A stretch of 52,359 nt of DNA from Mycolicibacterium peregrinum. GTDB taxonomy: Bacteria > Actinomycetota > Actinomycetes > Mycobacteriales > Mycobacteriaceae. The notes below the pieces were generated by a model. It did no database searches, was not told where the DNA came from, and worked only from the letters and a program-made list of their open reading frames with translations. A program made the translations under genes and the position numbers. This document shows positions 37,980 through 48,614 of this stretch, piece by piece; the first letter of the stretch is position 1, and the number at the start of each line of letters is the position of its first letter. Location of the stretch: positions 1-52,359 of the forward strand of contig NZ_LZSY01000085.1 of NCBI RefSeq assembly GCF_001665625.1, given 5' to 3'.

Positions 37980-39142
37980 ATGTTGCCTGCCCATCCGGCC
38001 CGCGGATCGAAACCACTGGCCCGTTCGGCTTTCGCATACGCTTCCAGCGCCTCTGCCGCTTCACCTTCCAGGTTCGGCGGCACTGCGACCTTCACCGTGA
38101 CCAGCAGGTCACCGTGGCCGCCGGAGCGCTTGGGCACCCCCCGCCCGCGCACCCGCAGGATCCGGCCGTCGGAGGTGCCCTTGGGCACCCGCACACCGAC
38201 CTTGCCTTCCAGGGTGGGAACGGAAAGCGTTGTCCCAAGAGCTAATTCGTGGAAACTGACCGGAACGCTCACTGTCAGGTCGTCGCCGTCACGCCCGAAC
38301 ACCTTGTCCGGACGCACGTGCACGGTGACGTAGAGGTCGCCCGAGGGTGCACCTCGTAGCCCGGCCTCACCCTGGCCGGCCAGCCGAATACGCTGACCGT
38401 CCTCGACACCCGGTGGGATCCGCACGTTGATCGTGCGGGTCCGGGTGGTGACGCCGGTGCCCTGACATTCGGCACACGGGTGCTCGATGATCGAACCGCT
38501 GCCCCGGCATTCGGTGCAGGGCTCGGAGAACCCGAATGCCCCCTGGTTGCGGTTGACCACACCGGAGCCGTTGCAGTTCGGGCATACCTTGGGGCTGGTT
38601 CCCGGCCGCGCACCGCTGCCGTGGCAGTTGGTGCACGGTGCCGGGCTGGTCAGCCGCAGCGGCATGGCCACGCCCTTGGTGGCTTCCAGGAAGGACAGCT
38701 CGGTTTCGGTTTCCAGGTCGTTGCCCCGGCGGGGCCGGCTCGGCCGCGGTTGTGCACCGCGCCCGAACAGCCCGCCGAAGAGGTCACCGATGTTGGCACC
38801 GCCGCTCTGGCCGGCCGCATCGAACAGGTCGCCCAGGTTGAATTCGGCTCCGTCGGAACCGAATCCGCCACTGAAGTTCCCGCCCTGGTTGAACCGACGC
38901 CCACCCCCGGCGAACAACCGGCGGGTCTCGTCATACTCCTTGCGCTTCGCGGGGTCCGACAGAACACTGTTCGCCTCGGAAACCGCCTTGAACCGCTCTG
39001 CCGCTCCCGCATCGGGATTGCGGTCAGGATGCAGTTCCGAGGCCAGTTTCCGGTAGGCCTTCTTGATCTCGTCGGCGCTGGCGTCAGAGGAGACGCCGAG
39101 TTCTTTATAGAAGTCCTTCTCGACCCACTCGCGTTGGGCCAT
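37976..39142 (-). CDS. dnaJ: DnaJ co-chaperone (Hsp40, DnaJ1)
   Basis: 388 residues. The J domain (1-75) has the HPD motif in [12 protein letters not shown]; a Gly/Phe-rich linker follows, then four zinc-finger repeats [32 protein letters not shown], and the C-terminal substrate-binding barrels. It stimulates DnaK ATPase. Third gene of the heat-shock operon, 37 bases after grpE; AAGGAGG lies just upstream of the ATG. Confidence 0.97.
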   Translation of the reverse strand: MAQREWVEKDFYKELGVSSDASADEIKKAYRKLASELHPDRNPDAGAAERFKAVSEANSVLSDPAKRKEYDETRRLFAGGGRRFNQGGNFSGGFGSDGAEFNLGDLFDAAGQSGGANIGDLFGGLFGRGAQPRPSRPRRGNDLETETELSFLEATKGVAMPLRLTSPAPCTNCHGSGARPGTSPKVCPNCNGSGVVNRNQGAFGFSEPCTECRGSGSIIEHPCAECQGTGVTTRTRTINVRIPPGVEDGQRIRLAGQGEAGLRGAPSGDLYVTVHVRPDKVFGRDGDDLTVSVPVSFHELALGTTLSVPTLEGKVGVRVPKGTSDGRILRVRGRGVPKRSGGHGDLLVTVKVAVPPNLEGEAAEALEAYAKAERASGFDPRAGWAGNI

Positions 39143-39179
39143 GCGCCACCTCCTTACCTCTTCTCTCTAGTTGGATGGA

Positions 39180-39817
39180 CTAATTGTCTGATTCTGCGGC
39201 CTGAGCGCCTGCGGCGTCAGCGTTATCCGCTGTCCCCGACGGGGAATCACCGCCGGACTCGGCCTCGGGCACCGTGTCGACCACGCCGACGAGGGCGTGC
39301 CTGACCACCTGGTCACCGATCTTGTAGCCGCGGCGCATCACGGTTCCGACAACGGGGTGGGTGCCCTCGCCCTCGTGCTGCACGGCTTCGTGCAGTGACG
39401 GGTCGAACTCGTCACCCTCCGCGCCGAACGCGGAAAGACCCTGCCCCTCAAGGGCACCGACGAGCTTGTCGGCAACCGACTTGAGCGGCCCGGATTCCAG
39501 GTCACCGTGGCTACGGGCCCGGTCCAGGTCGTCGAGCACACCCAGCAACTGGGTGATGACGGTGGCCTTGGCCCGGTCGGCGGTGACCTGCTGATCACGC
39601 AGTGACCGCTTGCGGTAGTTGTCGTATTCGGCCTTCACGCGTTGCAGCGTGGACTTGAGCTCGGCAACCTCGTCGCTGTCGCTCGCCGGCGCACCGGCAT
39701 CGGAGGCGGCGGACGCCGGCCCACCAGGGGCCGGCGCCTGCTCACGAACCTCACCGGTGTCGGGATCGATGCGCCGTTTGTCGGTGATGGTCACCGGCTC
39801 GTGCGAATCGTTCTCGC

Positions 39818-39821
<4 letters not shown>
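39180..39821 (-). CDS. grpE: GrpE nucleotide exchange factor
   Basis: 213 residues: an acidic low-complexity N-terminus, a long coiled coil ([20 protein letters not shown]), then the C-terminal beta domain with [20 protein letters not shown], the family signature. It exchanges ADP for ATP on DnaK. The GTG start overlaps the dnaK stop by GTGA, implying coupled translation. The C-terminal tail is extended and Ala/Ser-rich. Confidence 0.96.
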
Positions 39822-41674
<1,853 letters not shown>

Positions 41675-41701
41675 GGTGTTGCCTCCTGATACAGATAGGG
41701 G

Positions 41702-41722
41702 TCTGAGCGGACTGCGCTCAAG
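41702..41722. promoter_or_regulatory. Second, degenerate HAIR-like site in the dnaK leader
   Basis: TCTGAGC, seven bases, GCTCAAG: five of seven arm positions pair and the spacer has the HAIR length. It lies 28 bases before the dnaK start. Weaker than the upstream site, but placed as a second HspR-bound element would be. Confidence 0.45.
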
Positions 41723-41756
41723 CTTGCTCCGGGTGAGCATAGATTGTCAACCCAGA

Positions 41757-41777
41757 CTTGAGTCATCCCCACTCAAC
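41757..41777. promoter_or_regulatory. HAIR element (HspR site) upstream of dnaK
   Basis: CTTGAGT, seven bases, ACTCAAC: one base from the perfect HAIR consensus. It lies just downstream of the GGAAC-N18-GTT promoter, so HspR would block transcription from it. Confidence 0.9.
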
Positions 41778-41794
41778 TTGCTGTCGATGTGGTC

Positions 41795-41820
41795 AACGGG
41801 GGTTTCGGGGGTTTTGTTCC
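41795..41820 (-). promoter_or_regulatory. SigH/SigE-type promoter of the dnaK operon
   Basis: On the minus strand GGAAC (41820-41816), 18 bases, GTT (41797-41795). The same element with the same spacing is present at clpB. Transcription would begin near 41788, reading through the HAIR site into dnaK. Confidence 0.6.
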
Positions 41821-41852
41821 CGGGATTCCAGGAAATTTTTGCCGATCCGAAC

Positions 41853-43238
41853 TCAGCATTCGACGACGTTGACGGCAACGTTGACCGCCAGGCCACCCGT
41901 GGATGTCTCCTTGTACTTGGCGCTCATGTCCATTCCGGTGGCACGCATCGTCTCGATCACCTGATCCAGGCTCACTCGATGGGTTCCGTCGCCCCGCAGT
42001 GCCATGCGGGCCGCGTTGATCGCCTTACCCGCCGAGATGGCGTTGCGTTCGATGCACGGGATCTGCACCAGGCCACCGATCGGATCGCAGGTCAGGCCGA
42101 GGCTGTGTTCCATCGCGATCTCGGCCGCGTTCTCGACCTGTCGCGGGGTCCCGCCCAGGATCTCGGCGAGCCCTCCGGCAGCCATGGACGCCGCGGATCC
42201 GACCTCCCCCTGGCACCCGACCTCGGCACCCGAAATCGAGGCCCGTTCCTTGTACAGCGACCCGATGGCGCCGGCGGTGAGAAGGAATCGGACGGTCGTG
42301 TCGTCCGGCTCCGCAATTCCGACCGGGGTGTAGCACAACGCATAGTGCAGCACCGCCGGGATGATCCCGGCTGCACCGTTGGTGGGCGCGGTCACGATCC
42401 GGCCGCCCGAGGCGTTCTCCTCGTTGACCGCGAGTGCGACCAGGTTCACCCAGTCCTCGGCGAAGACCGGATCACGCTGTGGGTCTTCGGCATCGAGCCG
42501 GACATACCAGTCCTTGGCCCGACGCCGGACCATGAGGTTGCCGGGCAGGTAGCCGTCCCGGGACATGCCGTTGGCCTGACACGAGACCATGACGTCACGG
42601 ATCCGCAGGAGACGGTCGCGTACCTCGGCTTCACTTCGGGCCACACATTCATGGCGCATCATCACCTGGCTCACTGACAGTCCGTCGCGTTCGGTCAGGC
42701 CGAGCAATTCGGCAGCCGTGCGGAAGGAGCGGTCGGCGTGTGGTTCCGGATCCTCGCGTTGGTCCCGCTCGGATTCGGTGACGACGAAGCCGCCGCCCAC
42801 CGAGAAGTAGGTCTCCCGGAAGACCGGGTCACCAGCGGACGAGAATGCCGTCAATGTCATGGCATTCGGGTGCTGGGCGAGCCGGCGGCCGGGCTGCAGC
42901 TGCATGTCGGATTCGGTCAGCCCGATGATGATTCGGCCGGCCAACAGGATCTTGCCCTCGGCGCGAATGGCCGCAAGACGCCGTTCCATCTCGTCGGTCT
43001 CGATCGTCTCGGGCCGGTAGCCCTCCAGACCCAGCAGGATTGCCGGCATCGTGCCGTGGCCGGCACCGGTTGCCGCCAGCGAGCCGAACAGGTCCACCCC
43101 GACCTCGGCGACCCGCTCAACTACCTCGCGACCGACGAGTTCGTCGGCGAACATGCCCGCCGCCCGCATCGGGCCGACAGTGTGCGAGCTCGACGGGCCG
43201 ATCCCGATCGAGAACAGGTCGAAGACACTGACCGCCAT
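41853..43238 (-). CDS. sdaA: L-serine ammonia-lyase (iron-sulfur L-serine dehydratase)
   Basis: 461 residues, the single-chain type with beta domain then alpha domain, the same length as M. tuberculosis SdaA. It deaminates L-serine to pyruvate and ammonia. [18 protein letters not shown] near residue 10 and [19 protein letters not shown] (a cluster-ligand Cys) are signatures; [20 protein letters not shown] lies near the end. The frame is open upstream through the leader, but ATG 43238 with GGAG 13 bases before is the start. A tandem glycine riboswitch precedes it. Confidence 0.95.
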   Translation of the reverse strand: MAVSVFDLFSIGIGPSSSHTVGPMRAAGMFADELVGREVVERVAEVGVDLFGSLAATGAGHGTMPAILLGLEGYRPETIETDEMERRLAAIRAEGKILLAGRIIIGLTESDMQLQPGRRLAQHPNAMTLTAFSSAGDPVFRETYFSVGGGFVVTESERDQREDPEPHADRSFRTAAELLGLTERDGLSVSQVMMRHECVARSEAEVRDRLLRIRDVMVSCQANGMSRDGYLPGNLMVRRRAKDWYVRLDAEDPQRDPVFAEDWVNLVALAVNEENASGGRIVTAPTNGAAGIIPAVLHYALCYTPVGIAEPDDTTVRFLLTAGAIGSLYKERASISGAEVGCQGEVGSAASMAAGGLAEILGGTPRQVENAAEIAMEHSLGLTCDPIGGLVQIPCIERNAISAGKAINAARMALRGDGTHRVSLDQVIETMRATGMDMSAKYKETSTGGLAVNVAVNVVEC

Positions 43239-43257
43239 GAGATGACTCCAATTCCGG

Positions 43258-43277
43258 GCATCACAGCTTTGTGATGC
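43258..43277. promoter_or_regulatory. Palindrome between riboswitch and sdaA start (possible expression platform)
   Basis: GCATCACA, loop GCTT, TGTGATGC: a perfect eight-base-pair hairpin about 20 bases before the sdaA start and 20 bases after the second aptamer. There is no U-run after it on the sdaA strand, so a simple terminator is unlikely; it could affect translation or be a protein site. Confidence 0.5.
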
Positions 43278-43296
43278 ATCGTGTGGTGACACCTCC

Positions 43297-43477
43297 CCGC
43301 TCTGTCCTGAAACCTGAGAGTTGCAGCGCGCCGCGCCTTTCCCCTTCGGTAAGCGCGACGCATGCGGCCGCACTGTTCTCCAGAGTTGTCTCGACACTGC
43401 GGTATTGGGCCTGAGAGATTCCCGGGGAGGATTTGCTCCTACGGCGCCTCCGGAAATCGGAGGTTCTCCCACAGTGC
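43297..43477 (-). ncRNA. Tandem glycine riboswitch upstream of sdaA
   Basis: On the minus strand two glycine aptamers follow each other. Aptamer 1 (about 43477-43388) contains GGGAGAACCTCC, CGCCGTAGGAGCAA and AATCTCTCAGGCCC. Aptamer 2 (about 43387-43297) contains CTCTGGAGAACAG, ACCGAAGGGGAAAGG, AACTCTCAGG and AGGACAGAG. These are the invariant junction and P3 segments of the class. The GAA of the usual CCGAAGG is GTA in aptamer 1. The linker is short, as in cooperative tandem forms. Glycine control of serine deamination is inferred. Confidence 0.9.
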
Positions 43478-43583
43478 GTCGTCGACGTTTTGAGTTGTGT
43501 AACGGATGCTACTCGGCCGCGACTCCGCGGCGGCGAGACCGGAATAACTACGCCGGCTCCCCGGTTACACCGACCGTCAACAA

Positions 43584-43609
43584 AACTAAACTGATCGTAC
43601 AGTTCAGTT
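43584..43609. promoter_or_regulatory. Putative TetR operator upstream of the SDR-TetR operon
   Basis: AACTAAACTG (43584-43593), six bases, CAGTTCAGTT (43600-43609): ten-base arms with one mismatch. It overlaps TACAGT, a possible -10 box at 43598-43603, and is 26 bases before the SDR start. The TetR gene at 44465 is the likely partner. Confidence 0.65.
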
Positions 43610-43635
43610 AAAACCGAGAACAGGTGGTCAAAGAC

Positions 43636-44481
43636 ATGAGCGTTTGGTTCATCACCGGAGCTTCCCGCGGGTTCGGCCTGCAGATCGCCCGCGACGCACT
43701 GGACCGCGGCCATCAGGTGGTCGCGACCGCACGTGACGCGTCCGCCGTCACCGCCGCCCTAGGCGAGAACGACAACGTGCTGGCGGTGGCGCTGGACGTC
43801 ACCAACGAAGAGCAGGCACAACAGGCGGCCCAGGCCGCCGTGGATCGCTTCGGCCGCATCGACGTCCTGATCAACAACGCCGGACGTGGGCTGCTGGGAG
43901 CTGTCGAGGAGGCCACCGACGCCGAGGTGCGGGCCGTGTATGACACCAACGTGTTCGGGCTGCTGACCGTCACCCGCGCGGTCACCCCGGTGCTGCGGGC
44001 ACAACGGTCGGGCACCATCGTCAACATCTCATCGGTCGGCGGATTCGTCGGCTCACCCGGCTGGGGCGTCTACGCATCGACCAAGTTCGCCGTCGAGGCG
44101 ATCTCCGAGGCACTCAACGCCGAACTGAAACCGCTCGGCGTGCACGTCATGGTGGTCGAGCCCGGCTACTTCCGCACCGACTTCCTCGACTCGTCGAGCC
44201 TGCAGACCCAGCGCAATATCATCGCCGACTACGCCGACGGGCCCGCCGGACAGATGCGCGTCGCCGCCGGTGAGCGCAACCACGACCAGCCCGGCGATCC
44301 GGTGAAGGCGTCCCGCGCCATCATCGATGTCGTCGAATCCCCGCAACCACCACTGCGCCTGCTGCTGGGCAACGACACCATCGCGGCCGTCGAGGCCAAG
44401 ATCGCCCATGTTCAGGCCGAGCTGGCACAGTGGCGAAGCGTCTCGGAATCAACGGATTTCGACGATGTCAGCCAGCACTGA
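43636..44481 (+). CDS. Short-chain dehydrogenase/reductase (SDR)
   Basis: 281 residues. ITGASRGFG forms the cofactor loop near residue 6; INNAGRG, IVNISSVGG (catalytic Ser) and YASTKFAVE (Y-x3-K) follow. The length and C-terminal extension resemble the retinol-dehydrogenase-like/YciK-type SDRs common in actinobacteria. ATG 43636 is used; GTG 43624 upstream is possible but has a poorer ribosome site. It overlaps the TetR gene by 17 bases, so both form an operon. Confidence 0.88.
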   Translation: MSVWFITGASRGFGLQIARDALDRGHQVVATARDASAVTAALGENDNVLAVALDVTNEEQAQQAAQAAVDRFGRIDVLINNAGRGLLGAVEEATDAEVRAVYDTNVFGLLTVTRAVTPVLRAQRSGTIVNISSVGGFVGSPGWGVYASTKFAVEAISEALNAELKPLGVHVMVVEPGYFRTDFLDSSSLQTQRNIIADYADGPAGQMRVAAGERNHDQPGDPVKASRAIIDVVESPQPPLRLLLGNDTIAAVEAKIAHVQAELAQWRSVSESTDFDDVSQH

Positions 44482-45091
44482 CGGAGCGGCCCGTGGGGCG
44501 GGCGCGTTCGTCCGCCCCACCGGCGCACGCAGCGACCGGATCCATCAGGCCATCTTGGTCGCCACCGCCGAGCTGCTCGACGAGGGTGGTTTCCCGGCGG
44601 CCACCATGGACGCGATCGCGGCGCGGTCCGGCGCCAGCAAGGCCACCCTCTACAAACACTGGCCATCGCGGACCGCCGTCTCGGCCGAGGCGTTCGGCAC
44701 CACGATGGCCGAAGCGTTGCCCTTGCCCGATACGGGCAGTACGGCAGGTGATCTGACCGAACAGGTGGTCCGGGTCTCGGCGTTCTATGCCAGCCCCCGA
44801 GGCGAGGTGTTCGCCCAACTGCTCGCCGCCTGCGTCGAAGATGCAATGGGCGCAGCGTATTTCCGGGAGTACTTCCTGAGCGGTCGGCGCGCGGCCATCA
44901 CCGAACTCTGGCAACGCGCACTGGACCGCGGCGACGCCGACGCCGGCACCGCCATCGACGATGTGATCGACATACTGTTCGGTCCGCTCATCTTCCGTCG
45001 GATGACCGGCCACTACGCGCTGACCGAGGAGCATGCCCGGCAACTGGCCGTGACGGCGTTGCGCGGATTGCTCCCCAACACCACCTCCTAG
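44465..45091 (+). CDS. TetR-family transcriptional regulator
   Basis: 208 residues starting MSASTDGAARGAGAFVRPTG. The helix-turn-helix ATMDAIAARSGASKATLYKHWPSR is at about residues 45-68. The C-terminal domain is of the TetR_C_11-like AcrR type. Overlap of its start with the SDR stop implies cotranscription; a strong palindrome before the operon suggests self-repression released by a substrate of the SDR (inference). Confidence 0.9.
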   Translation: MSASTDGAARGAGAFVRPTGARSDRIHQAILVATAELLDEGGFPAATMDAIAARSGASKATLYKHWPSRTAVSAEAFGTTMAEALPLPDTGSTAGDLTEQVVRVSAFYASPRGEVFAQLLAACVEDAMGAAYFREYFLSGRRAAITELWQRALDRGDADAGTAIDDVIDILFGPLIFRRMTGHYALTEEHARQLAVTALRGLLPNTTS

Positions 45092-45197
45092 CTCACAAAC
45101 CCCACCAACCACCTGGGACTTCGGCACCTCACAAGGCGACCAGGTACGGTGCCCACAGCTCGGGGACAGCGGTAGGTGGGGAGGCGATCGATCGGTC

Positions 45198-46028
45198 ATG
45201 TCAGAAGAACTGTCGAAGAGGGGTCCGGACGACACGGCGTCTGATGACGCCCCGGCACGCCGCAAGAACATGCAGCGGCGGGCGTTCAGGTTCGCCACAC
45301 CCGTCGGCGAGATCGCCATCGCGATCCGCACCCCGCGCAACGAGCGCCCGCTTCTGCCGAAGCGGTACGACCCGTTCGGCATCGCCGATCGCGCGCTCGA
45401 CGCCGCCAAGACGAGCATGAAGCTGGCGGCCTGGGGTGAGGAGCAGCTGGCCACACTGGTGAAGAACCGCCTGGAGGCCATCGATTCGGCGGCGCCCCGA
45501 CCCGTGACCATCGCCACCCCCGAAGAGCCGACGCCCGAATCGCTCAACACCAAGATGGACCGCCTGCTGGACCGGGCCCTGGATCAGAGCACGTCGGGCA
45601 GTCAGGTGGAGCTGTACCACCGGCTGCTCGACCAGCTGGTGGCCGACGAAGCGCGAATCCTCGGCGCGCTCTCCGAAGGTGATGCCTCGCCGCTGGTCAA
45701 CATCCACACCTGGACCCGATCGCGCACCCCGGGTCAGGCGGTGTTGGAGAACGCCTGCCTGATCGGACGCACCGCCAATGTGGCGTTGCCCGCCATGGTC
45801 CCGCAGTACGTCGGCCACCTGCTGTCGCTGGGTCTGGTCGAGACCGGTCCCGAAGACCCTTCCCAGAAGGCCGAGTACGAGGTGCTCCTGGCGGAGCCGA
45901 TGGTGTTGCAGGCGATCAAGAACGGATCCCGCGGTCCGCTGGCCGCGCGGGTGGAGAAGCTGACGCTGACGCTGTCGGGGCTTGGGCGCGGCTTGTGGGA
46001 GTCTGCGGTGCAACGGAACGGTTTGTGA
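45198..46028 (+). CDS. Abi-alpha/DUF4393-like protein
   Basis: 276 residues. After an acidic, Arg-rich N-terminus, the segment QVELYHRLLDQLVADEARIL then GALSEGD matches the Abi-alpha (DUF4393) core; LPAMVPQYVGHLLSLGLVE follows. No membrane segment. Despite the name, abortive-infection activity is not established for mycobacterial members, and pairing with a DUF445 protein is the more telling context. Its stop overlaps a GTG that begins a chain of tiny ORFs leading to the DUF445 gene. Confidence 0.7.
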   Translation: MSEELSKRGPDDTASDDAPARRKNMQRRAFRFATPVGEIAIAIRTPRNERPLLPKRYDPFGIADRALDAAKTSMKLAAWGEEQLATLVKNRLEAIDSAAPRPVTIATPEEPTPESLNTKMDRLLDRALDQSTSGSQVELYHRLLDQLVADEARILGALSEGDASPLVNIHTWTRSRTPGQAVLENACLIGRTANVALPAMVPQYVGHLLSLGLVETGPEDPSQKAEYEVLLAEPMVLQAIKNGSRGPLAARVEKLTLTLSGLGRGLWESAVQRNGL

Positions 46029-46134
46029 CGCTCCAGCGAGAAGCCGAAGGTGGATCGCGCATGAACGCCAGCGAGAAGCCGAAGGCGGATCGCGCATGAA
46101 CGCCAGCGAGAAGCCGAAGGCGGATCGCGCATGA
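46025..46134 (+). repeat. Tandem 35-bp repeat carrying overlapping mini-ORFs
   Basis: Two identical 35-bp units (46061-46095, 46096-46130) follow a diverged third one (46025-46060). Each perfect unit starts with ATG and encodes MNASEKPKADRA, and its TGA overlaps the ATG of the next unit. The second TGA overlaps the ATG of the DUF445 gene at 46131. A GTG at 46025 overlaps the previous gene's TGA and is in frame with the first mini-ORF. Every junction is thus a GTGA or ATGA overlap, forming an unbroken stop-start relay between two large genes. Confidence 0.85.
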
Positions 46135-47453
46135 ACACAACGGAGACGATCCTCGCCGTCCAGACGTGGCAGGAGATCAAGGCCGATTTCAGTGTCAACT
46201 GGCTGATCTATCTGTCCATGCCGTTCGTCGCTGCGTTTGTCGGCTGGAGCACCAAGATCGTCGCGCTGGAGATGATCTACCGGCCGATGGAGTTCAAGGG
46301 CATCGGCCCGTTCGGCTGGCAGGGCATCGTGCCGCGCCGGGCAGGCAAGGTGGGCTCGAAGACCATCGAGCTACTCACCCAGAACCTCCTCAAGCCGGAG
46401 GAACTGCTCGAAAGGGTCGACGCGAAGGAAGCCGTCAACGCGCTGCGCGAGCCGCTGACCCAGGTGGTCGACGAGATCTCCCGCGACCTCGCCGAGCAGA
46501 TCCGCCCCGGGCTGTGGGACTCGCTGCCCGATGCGGCGCGCAACGCGATCCAGGCCCGCATCCACGACCAGACCCCCAAGGTCGTGGAGAAGATGCTCAA
46601 CGAGATGCGGGCGGACCTCAACCGGTTCGTCGACATCCAGTTCCTGGCCGTCACGACGCTCGTCCGCAACAAGGACAAGCTGAACAAGCTGATGCGCGGG
46701 CTCGGCGACAACGCCATGGCGTTTGTCCGGCGCAGCGGCATCTACTTCGGCCTGGTGATCGGCGTGGTCCAGATGGTGGCCTGGGCGCTGTTCCAGAACC
46801 CGTGGATCATGCCGGCATTCGGTTTCGGCGTCGGCTTCATCAGCGATTACATCGCACTCAACATGTTGTTCCGGCCCGTCCACCCGACGAAGTATCTCGG
46901 CTTCATCCCCTTCCAGGGGTTGCTGCACGCTCAGCGCGACATCATCACCAAGGACTACGCGCGGATCCTGGCCGAGGACCTGTTCTCCCCTGAGATCCTG
47001 TTCGACGGCGTGCTGCGTGGTCCGGGTGCCGACAAACTGTTCTCACTCGTCGGCAAGGAGGTCGAGGCGGCCATCGACGCGCAGACCGGCATCGCCACAC
47101 CGCTGGTCAAGTTCGCGGTCGGCACGCAGCGCTACAACGCGTTCAAGGACAACCTGGTGCAGATGGTGCTGGAACGCCTCCCCACGACATTGGTCGACGC
47201 GCAGGACTACGCCATGGGCGCCCTCGATCTCGAACAGACCATCATCGACAAGATGGGTCAGCTCACCAATGAGGAGTACGAGTCGATTCTGCGGCCCGTG
47301 TTCAAGGACGACGAGCCGACCATGATCGCCGTCGGCGCCGTCCTGGGCGGTGTGGTCGGCGAGATCCAGGTGCAGGTCATCGAGCACTTCGGGCACGACC
47401 CCGAGTCGGTCGGTGCGCTGCCGGATCTCGTGCGGACCGTCCTGCACCACTAG
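46131..47453 (+). CDS. DUF445 family membrane protein
   Basis: 440 residues. One N-terminal transmembrane helix (WLIYLSMPFVAAFVGWSTK), a long amphipathic helical region, a second membrane hairpin around residues 205-245 (FGLVIGVVQMVAWALFQNPWIMPAFGFGVGFISDYIALN) and GIVPRRAGKVGSKTIELLT, characteristic of DUF445. Function unknown in general; some relatives affect cell envelope or sporulation. No ribosome site is evident before the ATG; translation probably depends on the overlapping mini-ORFs. Its stop interlocks with that of the LacI gene. Confidence 0.85.
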   Translation: MNTTETILAVQTWQEIKADFSVNWLIYLSMPFVAAFVGWSTKIVALEMIYRPMEFKGIGPFGWQGIVPRRAGKVGSKTIELLTQNLLKPEELLERVDAKEAVNALREPLTQVVDEISRDLAEQIRPGLWDSLPDAARNAIQARIHDQTPKVVEKMLNEMRADLNRFVDIQFLAVTTLVRNKDKLNKLMRGLGDNAMAFVRRSGIYFGLVIGVVQMVAWALFQNPWIMPAFGFGVGFISDYIALNMLFRPVHPTKYLGFIPFQGLLHAQRDIITKDYARILAEDLFSPEILFDGVLRGPGADKLFSLVGKEVEAAIDAQTGIATPLVKFAVGTQRYNAFKDNLVQMVLERLPTTLVDAQDYAMGALDLEQTIIDKMGQLTNEEYESILRPVFKDDEPTMIAVGAVLGGVVGEIQVQVIEHFGHDPESVGALPDLVRTVLHH

Positions 47454-48457
47454 ACACAGCCGCAGGTCTCCCCGACCTTCAGCATCGGTACGAAACCATC
47501 GTCGGCGAGCGGGGAATCGCCCAGTAACCGGCCGAGAGCCTGATGGGCCAGCGCGTCGACCGGTTGCTGCACGGTGGTGAGCCGCGGTCGTCCGTAATCG
47601 GCAGCGCTGCCGTCGAACCCGACCACCCGGATGTCGTCGGGGATCCGCAGGCCCGCATCCGCGACCGCACGGATCGTGGCGGAGGTCTGGCCGTAGGTCC
47701 CGACGACGAACGCCTGCGGCGCCCGTGCGTCACCGCGCAGAAACGCGCTCACCGCACCGTAGGCGCCGGACGGGGTGAGATCCGTGCGGATGATCGGTAG
47801 GTCCTGGCCGACGACGGAGGCGACGCCTTCGAATCGCTGCTGCACGGTCTCCCGGTCGCCGTGGCACACATCGGCTTCGGTGAAACCGCCGACGAAAGCG
47901 ACGTCGCGACAATCGTGAACGTCGAACAGGTGCCGGGCGATGAGTTCGCCGGCATGGACGTGATCGATTCCCACGATGTCCGCCTCGACCGCGCCCCTGA
48001 TGTTGTGCATCCACACCACGGGAATGTGTTCTCGCCGACAAAGATTCGCTGTGCGTGGGGCGTTTGCCGCTCCGACCACCAGCAGCCCGTCGACGCCGAC
48101 CTCGGCGAACGCGGTGGCGAACTCGAGCTCACGCTCGGGGTCGTATCCGGTGTTGCCGATCAGGGTCAGGTGATCGCGCGTCCGGGCTTCCACTTCGATG
48201 CGCCCCACGAATTCACCGAACAGAGGCAACGTGAGGTCGGGAACCAGCAGTCCGATCTGCCGCCAGCGTCGCGCCCGACGCAACGCGCGGGCACGCCCGT
48301 CCGGCCGATAGTTCAGGTCGTCGATCGCACGAAGCACCTTGGCCCGCAGAAACTCTGACACCGGACGCGGCCCGTCGTTGAGGACGTAGCTCACCACCGC
48401 CGTCGAGGTGCCTGCGCGGTTGGCCACGTCGGCCAGGGTCGGACGTTTACCACTCAC
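47450..48457 (-). CDS. LacI-family transcriptional regulator
   Basis: 335 residues from GTG 48457 (product starts MSGKRPTLADVANRAG). The helix-turn-helix TLADVANRAGTSTAVVSYVLND and hinge are N-terminal; the rest is a periplasmic-binding-protein-like sensor with DIRVVGFDGSAADYGRPRLTTVQQP. The frame is open to 48532, but family N-termini begin at the shorter start. It is divergent from the arylsulfotransferase/ABC operon, with a perfect palindrome between. Unlike most LacI proteins the adjacent operon looks sulfur-related rather than sugar-related. Confidence 0.9.
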   Translation of the reverse strand: MSGKRPTLADVANRAGTSTAVVSYVLNDGPRPVSEFLRAKVLRAIDDLNYRPDGRARALRRARRWRQIGLLVPDLTLPLFGEFVGRIEVEARTRDHLTLIGNTGYDPERELEFATAFAEVGVDGLLVVGAANAPRTANLCRREHIPVVWMHNIRGAVEADIVGIDHVHAGELIARHLFDVHDCRDVAFVGGFTEADVCHGDRETVQQRFEGVASVVGQDLPIIRTDLTPSGAYGAVSAFLRGDARAPQAFVVGTYGQTSATIRAVADAGLRIPDDIRVVGFDGSAADYGRPRLTTVQQPVDALAHQALGRLLGDSPLADDGFVPMLKVGETCGCV

Positions 48458-48548
48458 AACGGCTGGAGCCTCCGCTCGTCGGTGACCGCTCGAAAGAGTT
48501 TGAATCACCTCGATTGTGACGGTTACGCCCACAATTCGCCTGCCTACG

Positions 48549-48560
48549 CTAATCGATTAG
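48549..48560. promoter_or_regulatory. LacI-type operator
   Basis: CTAATCGATTAG is a perfect 12-base palindrome with the central CG typical of LacI-family operators. It lies between the LacI gene and the divergent arylsulfotransferase-like gene, 55 bases before the latter's ATG. Confidence 0.7.
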
Positions 48561-48614
48561 AACCGTAACGAGGAGGACCCGTGGTTGTAACCGGTCGTTG
48601 GTGGAGTAACTGAC

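Noticed and set aside
43258..43277. Palindrome considered as a Rho-independent terminator for the riboswitch
   Set aside because: No U-run follows the stem on the sdaA strand.
46025..46134. Tandem repeat considered as a CRISPR array
   Set aside because: Units abut directly with no spacers, and each carries a start and stop codon.
48513..48535. ATTGTG and CACAAT inverted repeat upstream of the LacI gene considered as a Crp/GlxR-type site
   Set aside because: The 11-base spacing does not fit TGTGA-N6-TCACA; only the nearby CTAATCGATTAG is kept.
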